Part shown: positions 5,687-6,057 of the stretch, piece after piece | How positions within the stretch are numbered: position 1 is the first letter of the stretch | Layout of the letters: the number at the start of each line of letters is the position of its first letter | Origin: Bacteroidota bacterium | GTDB taxonomy: Bacteria; Bacteroidota; Ignavibacteria; Kapaibacteriales; UBA2268 | Assembly (NCBI GenBank): GCA_022708005.1 | Contig: JAKIZN010000115.1 | Coordinates: forward strand, 1-6,057 | DNA: 6,057 nucleotides | Direction: 5' to 3' | The notes under the pieces: generated by a model | Told to the model about the DNA's origin: nothing | The model's database searches: none | The model's input: only the letters and a program-made list of their open reading frames with translations | Position numbers and translations under genes: made by a program

Positions 5687-6057
5687 TCAAAACGAAGAAA
5701 GTTTTTTCGCTGTAACTACACAAGTTCCAAATTCAGTTTGTCGAAATTTAATTTCTTGAAAATTCGATTCTTTCAGAATTATCCACAAATCCGTTTCCGT
5801 CATAGCATCGCCATTTGGAGTATTCACCAACATATTGATTGATTCCATAGTTGCGTTAAGCGGATAAGTTTTGTCATCTGATATAATTTGCTGATGTATA
5901 TAGACCGTCCCGCCTTTGTTGAGCGAATCATAAACCTTTTGCATTAGTGCGATATTATCCCAAATCGAATATTCATTAAGCAGATATGACATAAGCACAG
6001 CGTCGTAGCCGCTGCCGAAGTCATCTTTCATTAAATCGCCCGATAGCATTGTTATTT
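5687..6057 (-). CDS. SAM-dependent O-methyltransferase-like protein, C-terminal part (cut by right edge)
   Basis: The visible 122 residues are the C-terminal half of a Rossmann-fold methyltransferase resembling the Methyltransf_2 / hydroxyneurosporene O-methyltransferase group. Recognisable pieces in order are SGDLMKDDF (post-motif-I GD strand), YDAVLMSYLLNEY (strand 4 and following helix), LNKGGTVYIHQQII (the L-x-x-G-G-x-x-x-I turn and strand 5), INMLVNTPNGDAMTETDLW (the M-L-x-x-T-x-x-G-x-x-x-T-E segment) and a final FRQTEFGTCVVTAKK strand. The SAM-binding glycine-rich loop and any N-terminal dimerisation domain lie outside the window. The frame stays open through the edge, with Ile-Thr before the methionine at 6049, so that methionine is probably internal. 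The stop lies 15 bases before ymdB, so it is probably the upstream gene of the same operon. The substrate cannot be told from this fragment. Confidence 0.85.
   Translation of the reverse strand, partial: ITMLSGDLMKDDFGSGYDAVLMSYLLNEYSIWDNIALMQKVYDSLNKGGTVYIHQQIISDDKTYPLNATMESINMLVNTPNGDAMTETDLWIILKESNFQEIKFRQTEFGTCVVTAKKLSSF

Noticed and set aside
5120..5759. Plus-strand frames opposite ymdB and the methyltransferase
   Set aside because: Both are antisense to genes with clear catalytic motifs and have no supporting ribosome site or domain.
5687..6049. Methyltransferase gene starting at the methionine at 6049 as a short complete protein
   Set aside because: The frame remains open to the window edge, the residues before the methionine fit the family fold, and the SAM-binding loop would be missing.

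Overview
This AT-rich bacterial window carries five protein genes, all on the minus strand: two partial at the window edges and three complete. The signs point to the Bacteroidota/Chlorobiota/Ignavibacteria side of the bacteria. They are a long exported M16 peptidase of the type common in that group, low GC, weak or absent Shine-Dalgarno sequences at most genes, and a short repeat block resembling ones I remember from such genomes. This placement is inference; no marker here fixes the taxon.

In transcription order (right to left), the window opens inside an O-methyltransferase-like gene (edge to 5687). Next come a YmdB-family metallophosphoesterase (5671-4853, TTG start with a strong ribosome site), aspartate-semialdehyde dehydrogenase (4866-3877, overlapping the previous gene by 14 bases) and an exported zinc peptidase of family M16 (3739-803). 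Close spacing makes the first three look like one operon. The peptidase follows after a 137-base gap and may be the last member or have its own promoter. A perfect 15-bp hairpin followed by a T-run on the minus strand (736-695) probably ends the transcript. Beyond a 354-base gap lies the N-terminal 149 residues of NAD-dependent DNA ligase (448 to the left edge).

The proteins look like ordinary housekeeping functions with no obvious shared pathway: lysine/threonine/methionine precursor synthesis, a phosphodiesterase, an envelope peptidase and a ligase. I see no defence system, CRISPR array, tRNA, rRNA or intact mobile element. The unexplained material is in the two larger intergenic gaps. The 449-802 gap holds an 18-bp inverted repeat, a 12-base direct repeat, a row of short AATCNTG-like units and two sequences resembling insertion-sequence ends, and may be a remnant of small mobile repeats. 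The 3740-3876 gap begins with a 12-base perfect match to the usual anti-Shine-Dalgarno sequence, overlapping the asd stop codon, with only tiny reading frames behind it and a GC-rich patch.
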